64,000 nt of DNA from Hydrogenophaga sp. 2FB (GCF_005503365.1 NZ_SCML01000029.1:18659-82658), one strand, 5' to 3'. Positions 1 to 9,366 are shown, counted from the first letter of the stretch. Program-made: numbers and translations. Notes: generated by a model not told the origin, from the sequence alone.

Positions 1-125
1 TTGCCCTCTTCGTAGGTGCAACTCATGTCGAACTCGTTCTCGGCCTGCTCGGCCCAGCGCCAGGCCAGCTGGCGCGCGGAGGCCAGGCCCAGGGTGTGGT
101 CGCGTTCGATGTGGATGTCTGCCAT
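1..125 (-). CDS. Polyhydroxyalkanoic acid system family protein (partial, C-terminus outside window)
   Basis: Only the first 41 codons lie in the window. The translation starts MADIHIERDHTLGLASARQL and continues with WAEQAENEFDMSCTYEEG. I recognise this as the N-terminus of the small (about 90 residue) PHA granule region protein family (TIGR02610 type). These proteins occur beside PHA genes in proteobacteria and their biochemical role is poorly defined. It lies 27 bp downstream of the aminopeptidase gene on the same strand, so it is probably the last gene of a three-gene minus-strand unit. A phasin encoded at 8636-9133 supports a PHA-producing host. Confidence 0.75.
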   Translation of the reverse strand, partial: MADIHIERDHTLGLASARQLAWRWAEQAENEFDMSCTYEEG

Positions 126-152
126 GGCTGTGCCTCGTCGTTGGGTTCGTCT

Positions 153-1250
153 TCAGGGCGTCGTGCGCGCGCTGCCGGCCACCATCGTGGTCAGCTGGTT
201 CAACCGGGCGCGCCGTTCTTCCTTGGGCAGCGCCGCCAGCGTGCGCACCGCATCATAGAACCGCGCGAAGTCGCGCCCCTCGCGCTCGAACAGGGCGTCG
301 AACGCGGGCACCAGGCCGTCGTAGGCCGCCTGGGCGGCGAAGCTGGCGTTGTTGGCCTGGGCGACATACGGGTCGTAGGCGGCATAGCCGCTCCATTGCA
401 GTTTGAGGTCGGCATAGGCGCGCCGGAAGTCGCGCATGGCGATGGCTTTGCGTTGGGTCTTGGCCGTGTCGTCGAGCGCGGCATCCTGGTAGATGGCTTG
501 CAGCTCGCGGCGCACCGTGAGGGTGAGGGCGCGAAAGGCGCGGCGGCGCTCGTCGAAGGTGGCGTATTCGGCGCGGGCCTGCTCGGAGGCCTCGCGGGCC
601 AGCCAGCGCGCGCCGCCGAGGCGCTCCACCGTGGTGGCGAAGGATTCGTTGAACTCGGTGTCGCCCTGCGCATAGGCGACCTGGTGCGAGAGCTCGTGGA
701 AAACGAGGCGGGCCAGTTCGCCCTCGGGGTACGCGATGAAGGTGTTGAGCAGCGGATCGCCGCCGGCCCAGTTCATCCAGCCCAGCGTGGAGTAGGCGGG
801 CACCGGGTAGACCGACACCTCCAGCTCGCCGGGCAGGCTGCGCGCGAAGGCGCGGGCATCGCCTTCGTCGAAGTAACCGCGGTAGCCCACGCAGCCGGCC
901 ACGGGGAAGCACCAGGTCTGCAGAGTGAGCGAGAGCGCGGGCGCGGCCACCACGTTGTAGACGGCGGCGCGGCGCTGCAGGTCGGCGTAGCGGTGGTAGC
1001 TGGCGTTGTCGGGCAGGTCCAGCTCGGTGGCGGCGAAGGCGCGGATGCGCTGCGCCAGTGCGAGCCGCTCCTTCAGGCGCTGCGGCGTGTTCGCGTCGGT
1101 CAGCACGTCGTTCACGGGGCGCGCCGCCTGCATGAGCTTCAAATGCCCCGTGACCGACTGCCAGTAGTAGCCCACGCCGGTGGTGCTGGAGCAGCCCGAG
1201 CCGAGCAGCACCAGCGCCGCGAGCGCGATGCGGCGCAGCCCGCGTTTCAT
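153..1250 (-). CDS. Predicted lipoprotein zinc aminopeptidase (Aminopep / COG4324 family)
   Basis: A 365-residue protein. Residues 1-20 form a lipoprotein-type signal (basic MKRGLRR, a hydrophobic stretch, then Cys20), so it is probably anchored to a membrane in the periplasm. A zinc-peptidase HExxH motif, HELSH, lies at residues 185-189, with a following NESF segment that could supply the third ligand. The sequence matches my memory of the uncharacterised predicted aminopeptidase family (PF10023). I chose ATG 1250 because it overlaps the stop of the upstream oxidoreductase gene by 4 bp (ATGA), it gives a proper signal sequence, and the longer reading frame has no such signal. Substrate unknown. 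The aminopeptidase name comes from the family and has not been shown here. Confidence 0.8.
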   Translation of the reverse strand: MKRGLRRIALAALVLLGSGCSSTTGVGYYWQSVTGHLKLMQAARPVNDVLTDANTPQRLKERLALAQRIRAFAATELDLPDNASYHRYADLQRRAAVYNVVAAPALSLTLQTWCFPVAGCVGYRGYFDEGDARAFARSLPGELEVSVYPVPAYSTLGWMNWAGGDPLLNTFIAYPEGELARLVFHELSHQVAYAQGDTEFNESFATTVERLGGARWLAREASEQARAEYATFDERRRAFRALTLTVRRELQAIYQDAALDDTAKTQRKAIAMRDFRRAYADLKLQWSGYAAYDPYVAQANNASFAAQAAYDGLVPAFDALFEREGRDFARFYDAVRTLAALPKEERRARLNQLTTMVAGSARTTP

Positions 1251-3298
1251 GCCGCTGCCACCTCGACCAGGCAGTCGTAGAAAACAGGACCGCCGCCCAT
1301 GTCGGTCAGGTGCTGGCTGGTGACTTCGTTGACGTTGGTGCCATCGGGCCCTAGCTTGCGCCACCAGATGCCCAGGCCGTTGACCACACCCACGCGCGCG
1401 CGCCGGGACACGCTGGCCTTGCAGCGGTATTCGCCGCGTGCGTTGAACACGCGCACCATCTGGCCGCTCTGGATGCCGCGCGGCGCGGCGTCGTCGGCGT
1501 GGATTTCCAGCACCGGCTCGCCTTCGATGTCGCGCAGGCTGGTCACGTTGACGAAGCTGGAGTTGAGAAAGTTGCGCGCGGGTGGCGAAATCATGGCCAG
1601 CGGGAATTGGGTCGAGCTGCCGATGGCCTCGAAGTTGGGCAGGTGGTCGGGCAGTCCGTCCTGGCCCTGCGCCGCGAGCCGTGCGCTGAAGAACTCGCAA
1701 CGGCCCGAGGTGGTCGGAAAGCCGCCGTCGGCAAACGGCGCCTCGGGCAGGTTCAGCGTGGCAAAGCCTTGGTCGAGCAGTTGTTGAAAGTCCACTGCCT
1801 TGCCATCAAACGCGGTGCGGCACAGCGTGAGGTCGTCGTCGGCAAAGCAGGGGTCGTCCAGGCCCATGCGCGCGGCCAGGGCGCGGAAGATGTCGGTGTT
1901 GCTGCGGGCCTGGCCCACGGGGTCGATGGCCGGGCGGTTGAGCAGCACGTCGGTGTGGCCGTAGCTGGTGTGGATGTCCCAGTGTTCGAGCTGCGTCGTC
2001 GCGGGCAGCACGTAGTCGGCGTGGTCGGCCGTGTCGGTCTGGAAGTGCTCCAGCACCACGGTGAAGAGATCCTCGCGCGCGAAGCCTTGCACCACCTTGG
2101 CCGACTCGGGCGCGACCGCCACCGGGTTGCTGTTGTAGACGATCACCGCCTCCACCTTCGGGCCGAACTCGGCCGAGCTCTCGCGCAGCAAGTCGTTGCC
2201 GACGGTGCTCATGTTGAGCGTGCGTGTGCGCCGCCCGGCCAGCAGGTCGGGCCGCTGCAGCGCCGCGCGTTGCACCGGAAAGAACCCCGAGGCCGAGAGC
2301 AGCAGGCCACCGGCGGGTTCGCGCCACGCGCCCACCAGCGCGGGCAGGCAGGCGATGGCGCGCACCGCGTTGCCGCCGCCGCGCACGCGCTGCATGCCGT
2401 AGTTCAGGCGGATGGCGGCCGGCTTCGTGGTGCCATAGGCGCGCGCGAGGTCGACGATCTGCTGCACGGGAATGCCGCAGACCTCGGCCGCGCGTTCGGG
2501 CGGCCATTGCAGGGCGCGCTCGCGCAGGCCTTCCCAGCCCAGGGTGTGGCGTTCGATGTAGCCGTGGTCCAGCCAGTCGTGGGTGATGAGCTGGTGCATC
2601 AGCGCCAGGGCCAGCGCGGCGTCGGTGCCCGGGCGCAGCGCGATGTGCTCGTGGCATTTGTCGGCCGTCTCGGTGCGGCGCGGGTCGATGCAGACCAGGC
2701 GCGCGCCATCGCGCTTGGCCTGCTGCGCCAGGCGCCAGAAATGCAGGTTGCTGCCGATCGAGTTGCTGCCCCAGATCAGGATCAGCTTCGATTGCGCGAA
2801 GTGCTCCACCTTCATGCCGACCTTGCCGCCCAGCGTCTGCACCAGGGCTTCGCCGCCCGCCGACGAGCAGATCGTGCGGTCGAGCAAGGACGCGCCGAGG
2901 CGGTGAAAGAAGCGCCCGGCCATGGCCTCGCCTTGCACCAGGCCCATGGTGCCGGCGTAGCTGTAGGGCAGGATGGCCTGCGGGTCGCGCGCGGCGATGG
3001 CGCCCAGGCGTTGCGCGATGTCGTCCAGCGCCTCGTCCCAACTGACCGGCTCGAACTGGCCGCTGCCTTTGGGGCCGCTGCGCTTGAGCGGCGTGAGCAG
3101 GCGTTGCGGGTGGTAGGTGCGTTCGGTGTAGCGCGAGACCTTGGTGCACAGCGCGCCGTCGGTGTGGCGGTGGGCCGGGTTGCCCGTGACGCGCACGGCC
3201 ACGCCCTGGTGGTCCACCTGGGTGACCAGAGCGCAGGTGTCGGGGCAGTCGTGCGGGCAGGCGCCGCGCACATCGCGGCTGGTGGTGGTGGGCGTCAT
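1247..3298 (-). CDS. Molybdopterin-dependent oxidoreductase with N-terminal 4Fe-4S site
   Basis: A 683-residue member of the DMSO reductase/formate dehydrogenase-like superfamily. Cys14, Cys18, Cys22 and Cys51 form the expected N-terminal iron-sulfur ligand set (C-x3-C-x3-C-x28-C). The body carries the usual molybdopterin-binding stretches (LILIWGSNSIGSN, DPRRTETAD) and a C-terminal MopB-binding barrel. There is no twin-arginine signal, so it is probably cytoplasmic. Reading-frame Met codons further upstream would run into the region before the divergent M20 gene, so I use ATG 3298, which puts the Fe-S motif at the N-terminus. It is translationally coupled to the aminopeptidase gene by a 4-bp overlap. 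The substrate cannot be read from the sequence. Confidence 0.85.
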   Translation of the reverse strand: MTPTTTSRDVRGACPHDCPDTCALVTQVDHQGVAVRVTGNPAHRHTDGALCTKVSRYTERTYHPQRLLTPLKRSGPKGSGQFEPVSWDEALDDIAQRLGAIAARDPQAILPYSYAGTMGLVQGEAMAGRFFHRLGASLLDRTICSSAGGEALVQTLGGKVGMKVEHFAQSKLILIWGSNSIGSNLHFWRLAQQAKRDGARLVCIDPRRTETADKCHEHIALRPGTDAALALALMHQLITHDWLDHGYIERHTLGWEGLRERALQWPPERAAEVCGIPVQQIVDLARAYGTTKPAAIRLNYGMQRVRGGGNAVRAIACLPALVGAWREPAGGLLLSASGFFPVQRAALQRPDLLAGRRTRTLNMSTVGNDLLRESSAEFGPKVEAVIVYNSNPVAVAPESAKVVQGFAREDLFTVVLEHFQTDTADHADYVLPATTQLEHWDIHTSYGHTDVLLNRPAIDPVGQARSNTDIFRALAARMGLDDPCFADDDLTLCRTAFDGKAVDFQQLLDQGFATLNLPEAPFADGGFPTTSGRCEFFSARLAAQGQDGLPDHLPNFEAIGSSTQFPLAMISPPARNFLNSSFVNVTSLRDIEGEPVLEIHADDAAPRGIQSGQMVRVFNARGEYRCKASVSRRARVGVVNGLGIWWRKLGPDGTNVNEVTSQHLTDMGGGPVFYDCLVEVAAA

Positions 3299-3489
3299 GG
3301 GGGGATCGGTCGTGGTTCGCCACCATGATATTCGTGCGCCCCGGCTTGTGCATGCGGGTATCCGTGCACGGCGGCGGCAGTACCCCGCCGAGGCGCCGGG
3401 GTGTCGCCCAGGGGGTCGCCGCTGGCGGTGGCCTTGGGTACCATGACCGCTTTGAATCAGGTGCCTTGCAGGCACCGAGAGGCTTTCCC

Positions 3490-4692
3490 ATGAAACTCAT
3501 CGACTCCATCCTCACCCAGGCGGCGGGCATCGCCGCGGTGCGGCGCGACATCCACGCCCACCCCGAACTCTGTTTTGAAGAAGTGCGCACCGCCGACGTG
3601 GTGGCCGCCAAGCTCACCGAGTGGGGCATTCCGGTGCACCGCGGCCTGGGCACCACGGGCGTGGTCGGCACCGTGCACGGCCGCGATGGCGGCAAGAGCG
3701 GGCGCGCGATCGGCCTGCGCGCCGACATGGACGCCCTGCCCATGCAGGAGCACAACAGCTTCGCCCACGCCAGCCAGCACGCGGGCAAGATGCACGCCTG
3801 CGGCCACGACGGCCACACCGCCATGCTGCTGGCCGCCGCGCAGCACTTCGCGAAGCACCGCAACTTCGACGGAACGGTCTACCTGATCTTCCAGCCGGCC
3901 GAAGAGGGCGGTGGCGGCGCGCGCGAAATGATCAAGGACGGCCTGTTCGAGCAGTTCCCGGTCGAGGCCGTGTTCGGCATGCACAACTGGCCGGGCATGG
4001 CGGTGGGCAGCTTCGCCGCGAGCCCGGGGCCGGTGATGGCGTCGAGCAACGAGTTCCACATCGTCATCCGCGGCAAAGGTGCGCACGCAGCGCTGCCGCA
4101 CAACGGCATCGACCCGGTGCCGGTGGCCTGCCAGATGGTGCAGGCGTTCCAGACCATCGTCACGCGCAACAAGAAGCCGCTGGACGCGGCGGTGATCTCG
4201 GTCACCATGATCCACACCGGCGAAGCCACCAACGTGGTGCCCGACAGTTGCGAGATCCAGGGCACGGTGCGCACCTTCACCAACGACGTGCTCGACCTGA
4301 TCGAGCGGCGCATGCAGGAGATCGCCGAGCACACCTGCGCGGCATTCGGCGCCACGGTGGAATTCCAGTTCAAGCGCAACTACCCGCCCACCATCAACCA
4401 CCCCGCCGAAACCGCGTTCGTGCGCGAGGTGCTGGCCGAGATCGTGGGCGCGGAGCAGGTGGTGGACCAGGAGCCCACCATGGGCGCGGAAGACTTCGCC
4501 TACATGCTGCAGGAGCGCCCGGGCTGTTATGCCTTCATCGGCAACGGCGATGGCGCGCACCGCGAGATGGGCCATGGCGGCGGGCCGTGCATGCTGCACA
4601 ACCCGAGCTACGACTTCAACGACGACCTGCTTCCGCTGGGGGCAACGTTCTGGGTGCGCCTGGCCGAGAAGTGGCTGGGCAGCGCCCGATGA
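3490..4692 (+). CDS. M20 family metallo-amidohydrolase (hippurate hydrolase / N-acyl amino acid amidohydrolase type)
   Basis: A 400-residue M20D-type peptidase. Metal-binding features visible are the IHAHPEL segment (21-27), the GLRADMDALPM segment (about 75-85), ACGHDGH with Cys104, His106 and His109, and the QPAEEGGGG stretch. These fit the family that hydrolyses N-acyl or aromatic N-acyl amino acids (hippurate, indole-acetyl amino acids) using two divalent metals. No signal peptide, so cytoplasmic. ATG 3490 aligns with the family N-terminus; the longer frame upstream has no homologous content. It overlaps the next gene by 4 bp (ATGA), so the two peptidase-like genes are probably co-translated. 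The exact acyl substrate is not predictable. Confidence 0.9.
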   Translation: MKLIDSILTQAAGIAAVRRDIHAHPELCFEEVRTADVVAAKLTEWGIPVHRGLGTTGVVGTVHGRDGGKSGRAIGLRADMDALPMQEHNSFAHASQHAGKMHACGHDGHTAMLLAAAQHFAKHRNFDGTVYLIFQPAEEGGGGAREMIKDGLFEQFPVEAVFGMHNWPGMAVGSFAASPGPVMASSNEFHIVIRGKGAHAALPHNGIDPVPVACQMVQAFQTIVTRNKKPLDAAVISVTMIHTGEATNVVPDSCEIQGTVRTFTNDVLDLIERRMQEIAEHTCAAFGATVEFQFKRNYPPTINHPAETAFVREVLAEIVGAEQVVDQEPTMGAEDFAYMLQERPGCYAFIGNGDGAHREMGHGGGPCMLHNPSYDFNDDLLPLGATFWVRLAEKWLGSAR

Positions 4693-5792
4693 TCGCGCCG
4701 CAGGACGGCTTCTCGCCTTCGTATGCGAGGGCTCGGGTGCGCTTCCTCGAAGGGGCTGCGGCCGCCGGCATGGCGATCACCAGCCACAACCATCCACTGC
4801 CGGGCCGCGATGGCGAGACCCTCGCGATGGACGTGGCGCTGGACGGCCCGCCCGATGCCGAGCGCCTGCTGATCGTCAGCAGCGCCTGCCACGGTGCGGA
4901 AGGTTTCTGCGGTTCGGGCGTGCAGGTGTTTGCCGCGCACGACGCCGAGTGGCGCGAACACGCGCGCGCCGCCGGTGTGGCGGTGCTCTACATCCACGCG
5001 CTCAACCCGCACGGTTTTTCGTGGCTGCGCCGGGTGACGCACGAGAACGTTGACCTCAACCGCAACTTCCAGGACTTCAGCCAGCCGCTGCCGGTGAACG
5101 CGGCCTATGCGGAACTGCACGACCTGCTGCTGCCCGCGCAGTGGCCGCCCGGGCCGGAGAACGTGGCGGCGGTCCAGGCGTACATCGATCGGCATGGCCT
5201 CGCGCGTTACCAGGCGGTGGTGACGCAGGGTCAGCACGCGTTTGCCGATGGCTTGTTTTTTGGCGGCACCGCGCCGACCTGGAGCAACCAGACCTTGCGC
5301 GCCGTGTTGCGCCGCCATGGATCGAAGGCGCGGCACCTGGGGTGGATCGACTTGCACACGGGCCTGGGAGAAAGCGGTGTGGGCGAGCGCATCTTCGCGT
5401 GCCGGGACGATGCGGCTGCTTTGGAGCGCGCGCGGGCGTGGTGGGGTGGTGGGGGACAAACACCGATCACGTCGATCTACGACGGAACGTCCACCTCGTC
5501 CTTGCTCACCGGCCTCATGTGGTGCGCCGCCTACGAGGAATGCCCGCAGGCGGAGTACACCGGGATTGCGCTGGAGTACGGCACGCTGCGCATCAACGAG
5601 ATGATCGATGCGCTGCGCGCCGATCATTGGCAGCACCTGCACCCGGAGGCGTCGCCCGCGTTGCGGGCAGCGATCAAGCGGCAGGTGTTGGCGGCGTTCT
5701 ATGTCGATACGGATGTGTGGAAAGCGCAGATCGTGGTGCAGGCGCGGCAGGCCTTGTTCCAGGCGGTGGAGGGGCTTGCTGCCTCTGCCTGA
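4689..5792 (+). CDS. DUF2817 family M14-like zinc peptidase
   Basis: A 367-residue protein of the DUF2817 group, which is distantly related to M14 zinc carboxypeptidases. Metal-ligand candidates are His68 and Glu71 in SACHGAEGFCGS and a later IDLHTGLGE histidine. ENVDLNRNF is the typical substrate-arginine region of the M14 fold. No signal peptide. The start ATG 4689 lies inside the stop codon of the M20 amidohydrolase gene, so translational coupling is likely and the pair may process peptide or acyl-amino-acid substrates in sequence (inference). It ends 20 bp before the convergent TPR gene. Confidence 0.85.
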   Translation: MIAPQDGFSPSYARARVRFLEGAAAAGMAITSHNHPLPGRDGETLAMDVALDGPPDAERLLIVSSACHGAEGFCGSGVQVFAAHDAEWREHARAAGVAVLYIHALNPHGFSWLRRVTHENVDLNRNFQDFSQPLPVNAAYAELHDLLLPAQWPPGPENVAAVQAYIDRHGLARYQAVVTQGQHAFADGLFFGGTAPTWSNQTLRAVLRRHGSKARHLGWIDLHTGLGESGVGERIFACRDDAAALERARAWWGGGGQTPITSIYDGTSTSSLLTGLMWCAAYEECPQAEYTGIALEYGTLRINEMIDALRADHWQHLHPEASPALRAAIKRQVLAAFYVDTDVWKAQIVVQARQALFQAVEGLAASA

Positions 5793-5812
5793 GGTTGTGG
5801 GTCAACGCCCCC

Positions 5813-6589
5813 TCACTCCTCCAGCACCACCCGCGCTGACGCCGCGCACAAGCGCTCCGCCTCATCCAGCGGCTCGATCGACGCCACGCGGTCCAGCAGA
5901 CGGCTGGCCTCGGGCATCGCATCCGCGCCCTCCAGCATCAGCAGGCCATTGGCGTACTCCGTCAAGGTCGTGATCGCATCGGGGTTGAGGACCATGGCCT
6001 GCTGGTACATCGCCAGGCCCTCGGCCTTGCTGGCGCCATAGGTCATGCGCCCGACCACGGCGCCCACCTTGTCGATCACTTCGGCGTGGAAGGCGGCCAG
6101 GGCCAGGTGCGCGTCGGCATGTTGAGGGCAGCGTTCAATGGCAGCCTCCAGCGCCGTCTTCACGCGCGACCCCAAGCCCTGTGTGAGGGCCTTGGCCACG
6201 CTGATGCTCTGGATGTGGCGGCCCAGGGGGTAGGCCTGCCAGAACCACGCGCCGGGGTTGTCCGGGTGCCGCTTTTGCAAGGCCTTGGCGCGCGCCGCCG
6301 CTTCGAGCAGCAGGTCTTGCCGGGCCTGCTCGCGCGGCTCCAGGTAGTTGGCGTAGATGCTGGTGGCCTTGTTGGCCACGTTCATGCCGGCGTCGCCCAA
6401 CGCCAGGCCGGCCTCGGTCGCGCGCTGGAATTCGCCGTTGTGAAACGCCAGCCACGCGTTCTGCAAGGCAGGGTCTTCGGGCCAGGGCTCGGCGTCGCCC
6501 CGGTGCAAGCGGCTCCAGAGGCTCGAGAGCCGCTCGATGTTCAGCCGGTCGTCATGTCCTGTGAGGGTGGATGCGGTCCATTGGGCCAT
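5813..6589 (-). CDS. TPR-repeat protein of unknown function
   Basis: A 258-residue soluble protein without signal peptide. The sequence is helical and shows degenerate tetratricopeptide repeats: AWLAFHNGEFQRATEAGL (about 44-62), then NPGAWFWQAYPLGRH and ADAHLALAAFH further on, ending with YQQAMVLNPDAITTLTEYA. The arrangement resembles the RMD/TatT-like TPR proteins, but this is a weak impression. TPRs usually mediate protein-protein contact, and no partner is evident. It is the last gene of a minus-strand run (patatin, TetR, TPR) with gaps of 5 and 24 bp, so it is probably co-transcribed with them. Confidence 0.7.
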   Translation of the reverse strand: MAQWTASTLTGHDDRLNIERLSSLWSRLHRGDAEPWPEDPALQNAWLAFHNGEFQRATEAGLALGDAGMNVANKATSIYANYLEPREQARQDLLLEAAARAKALQKRHPDNPGAWFWQAYPLGRHIQSISVAKALTQGLGSRVKTALEAAIERCPQHADAHLALAAFHAEVIDKVGAVVGRMTYGASKAEGLAMYQQAMVLNPDAITTLTEYANGLLMLEGADAMPEASRLLDRVASIEPLDEAERLCAASARVVLEE

Positions 6590-6613
6590 GGCGTGGGTCT
6601 CGCTGAAGGTCGT

Positions 6614-7273
6614 TCAGGTTTGTGCACCGTAGGCGCCGGTGAGCGTCATCAGGTGTTGCCGTTGTGAGGTTTCAAGGTAGGGCGCCAGCAGGTTGAGCAC
6701 GTGGCAGGCCCCGCGCAGCAGCGCTTGTTGTGCGTTGTCGGGCTCCAGCGCGTTGCGCGGGTCGCGCACGTACTCGAAGCTCAACCAGTAGGTGAGCACC
6801 ACCACCATGCTGGTGGCGGTGGGCTCGGTTTCGCGCGCGTCGATGCGCACCGCGCCGTTGCGGCCCATGCCGTCGAGCAATTGGCGGATCGCGCGCGACT
6901 TGTTCTTCAACACGGCCTGGAAGCGCGTCTCCAGCAGCCGGTTCTTCGACAACAGATCGTTGAGGTCGCGGTACAGGAAACGGTATTCCCAGATCAGCTC
7001 GAACAGCGAGTGCAGGAAGAACCACGCGTCCTCCACATTGCGCACGCCGTCGCTGGCGCTCAACAGCTCGCCCAGGGCGCGCTCATAGCGCTCGAACAGC
7101 GAGTTGATCAGCTCGTCCTTGGCCGGGTAGTGGTAGTACAGGTTGCCGGGGCTGATGCCGAGTTCGGCCGAGATCAGCGTGGTCGACACGTTGGGCTCGC
7201 CGAAGCGGTTGAACAGCTCCAGCGTCACCTCCAGGATGCGCTCGGCGGTGCGTCGTGGGGCTTTTTTGGTCAT
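6614..7273 (-). CDS. TetR/AcrR family transcriptional regulator
   Basis: A 219-residue repressor-type protein. The N-terminal helix-turn-helix is clear: TAERILEVTLELFNRFGEPN, then STTLISAELGISPGNLYYHY (about residues 31-50) and the KDELINSLF helix that follows it in TetR proteins. The C-terminal ligand domain is helical and not diagnostic. I chose ATG 7273 because the much longer frame upstream is antisense-type shadow sequence overlapping the patatin gene. It sits 5 bp after the patatin-like phospholipase stop and 24 bp before the TPR gene, so it may control this lipid-related operon. The ligand is unknown. Confidence 0.88.
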   Translation of the reverse strand: MTKKAPRRTAERILEVTLELFNRFGEPNVSTTLISAELGISPGNLYYHYPAKDELINSLFERYERALGELLSASDGVRNVEDAWFFLHSLFELIWEYRFLYRDLNDLLSKNRLLETRFQAVLKNKSRAIRQLLDGMGRNGAVRIDARETEPTATSMVVVLTYWLSFEYVRDPRNALEPDNAQQALLRGACHVLNLLAPYLETSQRQHLMTLTGAYGAQT

Positions 7274-7278
7274 GCTGC

Positions 7279-8520
7279 TCAGCGGCTGTGGGCGGGCGTG
7301 GCCTGGCGTTCCAGGTGCCGCTGCAGGTCGTCGAGCGTGGCGTGCAGCCGCGCGCCCAGGGGGCTGCGGGCGCGCGGCGTGCGACCCAGCAGGTGCAGCG
7401 CGGGGTCGCGCAGGGCACGCAGGTTCAGCGTCACGCCATGGCGCGCCAGCTGAGGGGCCAGCGTGGTCTGGCGGTCCAGCAGCATGCGGCGTGTTTGCTG
7501 GTACGCGTGTTCGGCAATCTCCCGGCGCTGGCGGTAGCCGAAGGTGTTGGCGAAGAACAGCGTGGCGTCGCGCTGATCGGGTTCGATCAGCACCACGTCG
7601 GTGTCGGGATACGCGCGCTCGTAGTGCTTCATGCCCAGTTCCAGGCGCGAGTGGATCATCGAGCGGAAGGTCTGGCTCATCACCGCGGGCAGGCCGCCTT
7701 CCACCAGCGAAGGGATGCGGCGGCCATCGTGCAGGCTGGGGTTGGTGTGAAAGGGCACCAGCGGGTTCAGGCACAACAGCAGGTCGGTGCCTTCGTCCAG
7801 CGCCACGGTGGCGTGCAGGGTTTTCTTGAGCGCGCCGTCGACGTAGTGATGGCCGCCAATTTCCACCGGCGGGAACAGGCCCGGCAATGCCGCGCTGGCC
7901 TGGATGGCGCGCGAGATCGGCACGTGGTCCCAGCCGGGGCGGCCGAACGGGGCCGCGTCGCCGGTGTCGAGCTGGGTGGCCACGAGCGTGAGGCGCGTGC
8001 GCAGTTGGCGAAAATCGTTGCTGCGCCCCGGTTGGCTGAACAGGCGCGCGAGTTGTTCGTGGATACCTTCGTTGTCGAGCACGCCGGTGGGCAGCGCCGC
8101 CCCCACGCGCTCGAAGGCGGTGGTGAAGCGCTTGCCTTGCGCGCCCCAGGCCCACAGCGCACCGCCGATCAGGCCCGGCAAGCGTTGCAGCCGGGCGCCG
8201 AACTCACCCCACGCCGGCTTGAGCAACCACGACGGATCGAAGTTGTCGTCGCCCAGGTGGTCTTCAATGAAGGCCTCGCAGAGCTGGCGCGGGCGGATGC
8301 CATTGGCCAGACCCGCGGCGATGAAGCCGCCGGCGGACACGCCGACATAGTGCTCGCAGGCATTGAGGTCCAGGCCCTGCAGGCCATCGTCCAGGGCGCA
8401 CAGCGCGCCGATTTCGTAGATGGCGCCGAGCGGCCCGCCACCAGCCAATGCCAGCGCGATGCGGGGACGGCGTGCCTTCTGTGCGGTGCTGCGAGGAGTG
8501 GCTTTGCGAGACGTCGTCAT
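7279..8520 (-). CDS. Cytoplasmic patatin-like phospholipase
   Basis: A 413-residue protein with the patatin Ser-Asp dyad: oxyanion loop LAGGGPLG (about 25-32), nucleophile Ser62 in GVSAGG, and Asp228 in YVDGALKK. Patatins hydrolyse acyl esters of phospholipids or other lipids. No signal peptide is present; the N-terminus is basic (MTTSRKATPRSTAQKARRPR). It follows the phasin gene and a Rho-independent-type hairpin, and precedes the TetR regulator by 5 bp. Location near PHA granule genes may indicate a granule or membrane lipid role, which is inference. It is clearly a different type from the outer-membrane patatin at 24021-26315. Confidence 0.88.
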   Translation of the reverse strand: MTTSRKATPRSTAQKARRPRIALALAGGGPLGAIYEIGALCALDDGLQGLDLNACEHYVGVSAGGFIAAGLANGIRPRQLCEAFIEDHLGDDNFDPSWLLKPAWGEFGARLQRLPGLIGGALWAWGAQGKRFTTAFERVGAALPTGVLDNEGIHEQLARLFSQPGRSNDFRQLRTRLTLVATQLDTGDAAPFGRPGWDHVPISRAIQASAALPGLFPPVEIGGHHYVDGALKKTLHATVALDEGTDLLLCLNPLVPFHTNPSLHDGRRIPSLVEGGLPAVMSQTFRSMIHSRLELGMKHYERAYPDTDVVLIEPDQRDATLFFANTFGYRQRREIAEHAYQQTRRMLLDRQTTLAPQLARHGVTLNLRALRDPALHLLGRTPRARSPLGARLHATLDDLQRHLERQATPAHSR

Positions 8521-8583
8521 GCGTTTGAGTGTAGACCGGCGAAACCGGTGATCGTGTTGCGTTGCAGCATGCGCGGCGGGCGC

Positions 8584-8606
8584 AAAAAAGGGGCGTCAAG
8601 CGCCCC
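8584..8606 (-). terminator. Rho-independent terminator after the phasin gene
   Basis: On the minus strand a GGGGCG/CGCCCC hairpin (8590-8595 paired with 8601-8606, 5-nt loop) is followed directly by six T residues (8584-8589 read in reverse). It lies 29 bp downstream of the phasin stop and would separate phasin transcription from the patatin operon. Confidence 0.65.
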
Positions 8607-8635
8607 TGTTTCTTGTGATGCGCCGCGGCCCGCGG

Positions 8636-9133
8636 TCATCGTGTGCTCTTGCGTGCCGCGGTCTTCTTGGCGGGTGCCGCTTTCTTCGCGGCGGTTTTTG
8701 CAGGTGCCTTTCCGGTCAGGCTTTGCACGTGCTGGTTCAGCGCGTCGATGCGTTCGATCAGCGCGTCCACGTCGCGCGCGGAGGGCACGCCCAGCTTGTT
8801 CAAGGCCTTGGCCACGCGCTCTTCGAAGATGTTCTCCAGCTTGTCCCACTGGCCCTGGGCCTTGGAGGAGATGTCGGTGGCCATGCTGCTCACGCGGTTG
8901 GTGGCTTCGCTGATGCGCTCTTCGGCCACGGCCTGTGTCTTGCGCTGAATCGTCAGGCCTTCCTTCACGAGCGATTCGAAGGCCTTGCCGCCTTCTTCCT
9001 GCGCCTTGGAGAATGCGCCCAGGCCGGCCAGCCAGATCTGTTGCGCGGAGTCCTTGATGGCGCCCGACAGTGGGGAGTTGAAGCCGGCAGCGGTGGTTTT
9101 GGCGCTGTCGGTTTTCTGGATTTTCTTGACCAT
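8636..9133 (-). CDS. Phasin family protein (PHA granule-associated)
   Basis: A 165-residue protein of the PhaI/PhaF-like phasin family. The first two thirds are amphipathic helix (DSAQQIWLAGLGAFSKAQEE, then KAFESLVKEGLTIQ), as in proteins that coat polyhydroxyalkanoate granules. The C-terminus is Lys/Ala-rich (KTAAKKAAPAKKTAARKSTR), which in PhaF-type proteins contacts nucleic acid. ATG 9133 gives the usual MVKKIQK start. It is transcribed as a single gene: a strong hairpin terminator lies just after its stop. With the PHA-system protein at 1-125, this is the best evidence for PHA storage in this organism. Confidence 0.9.
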   Translation of the reverse strand: MVKKIQKTDSAKTTAAGFNSPLSGAIKDSAQQIWLAGLGAFSKAQEEGGKAFESLVKEGLTIQRKTQAVAEERISEATNRVSSMATDISSKAQGQWDKLENIFEERVAKALNKLGVPSARDVDALIERIDALNQHVQSLTGKAPAKTAAKKAAPAKKTAARKSTR

Positions 9134-9366
9134 GGGGATGCTCCTGTGGTGGTTGCGAAAGCGGGGCAGGGCGGGCATGCCGTCCAAACGTCTGGGCACT
9201 GTACGGGCCGTGCGCCCCGCCTGTGTAGGGGCGCGCGACTAAACGCGCCCCGCTGTGGGCGGCGCCTCACGCGGGTTTTTGCGGAAGGCGGCGGCAGCCT
9301 TCCTGGTCAAGAATGCCGGACGCTCTTTGCGCTCCCTGCCCAACATCAAATTTCAGGAGATCCTTC

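Noticed and set aside
5793..5812. Bidirectional terminator between the convergent DUF2817 and TPR genes
   Set aside because: Only 20 bp, with no hairpin or T-tract visible.
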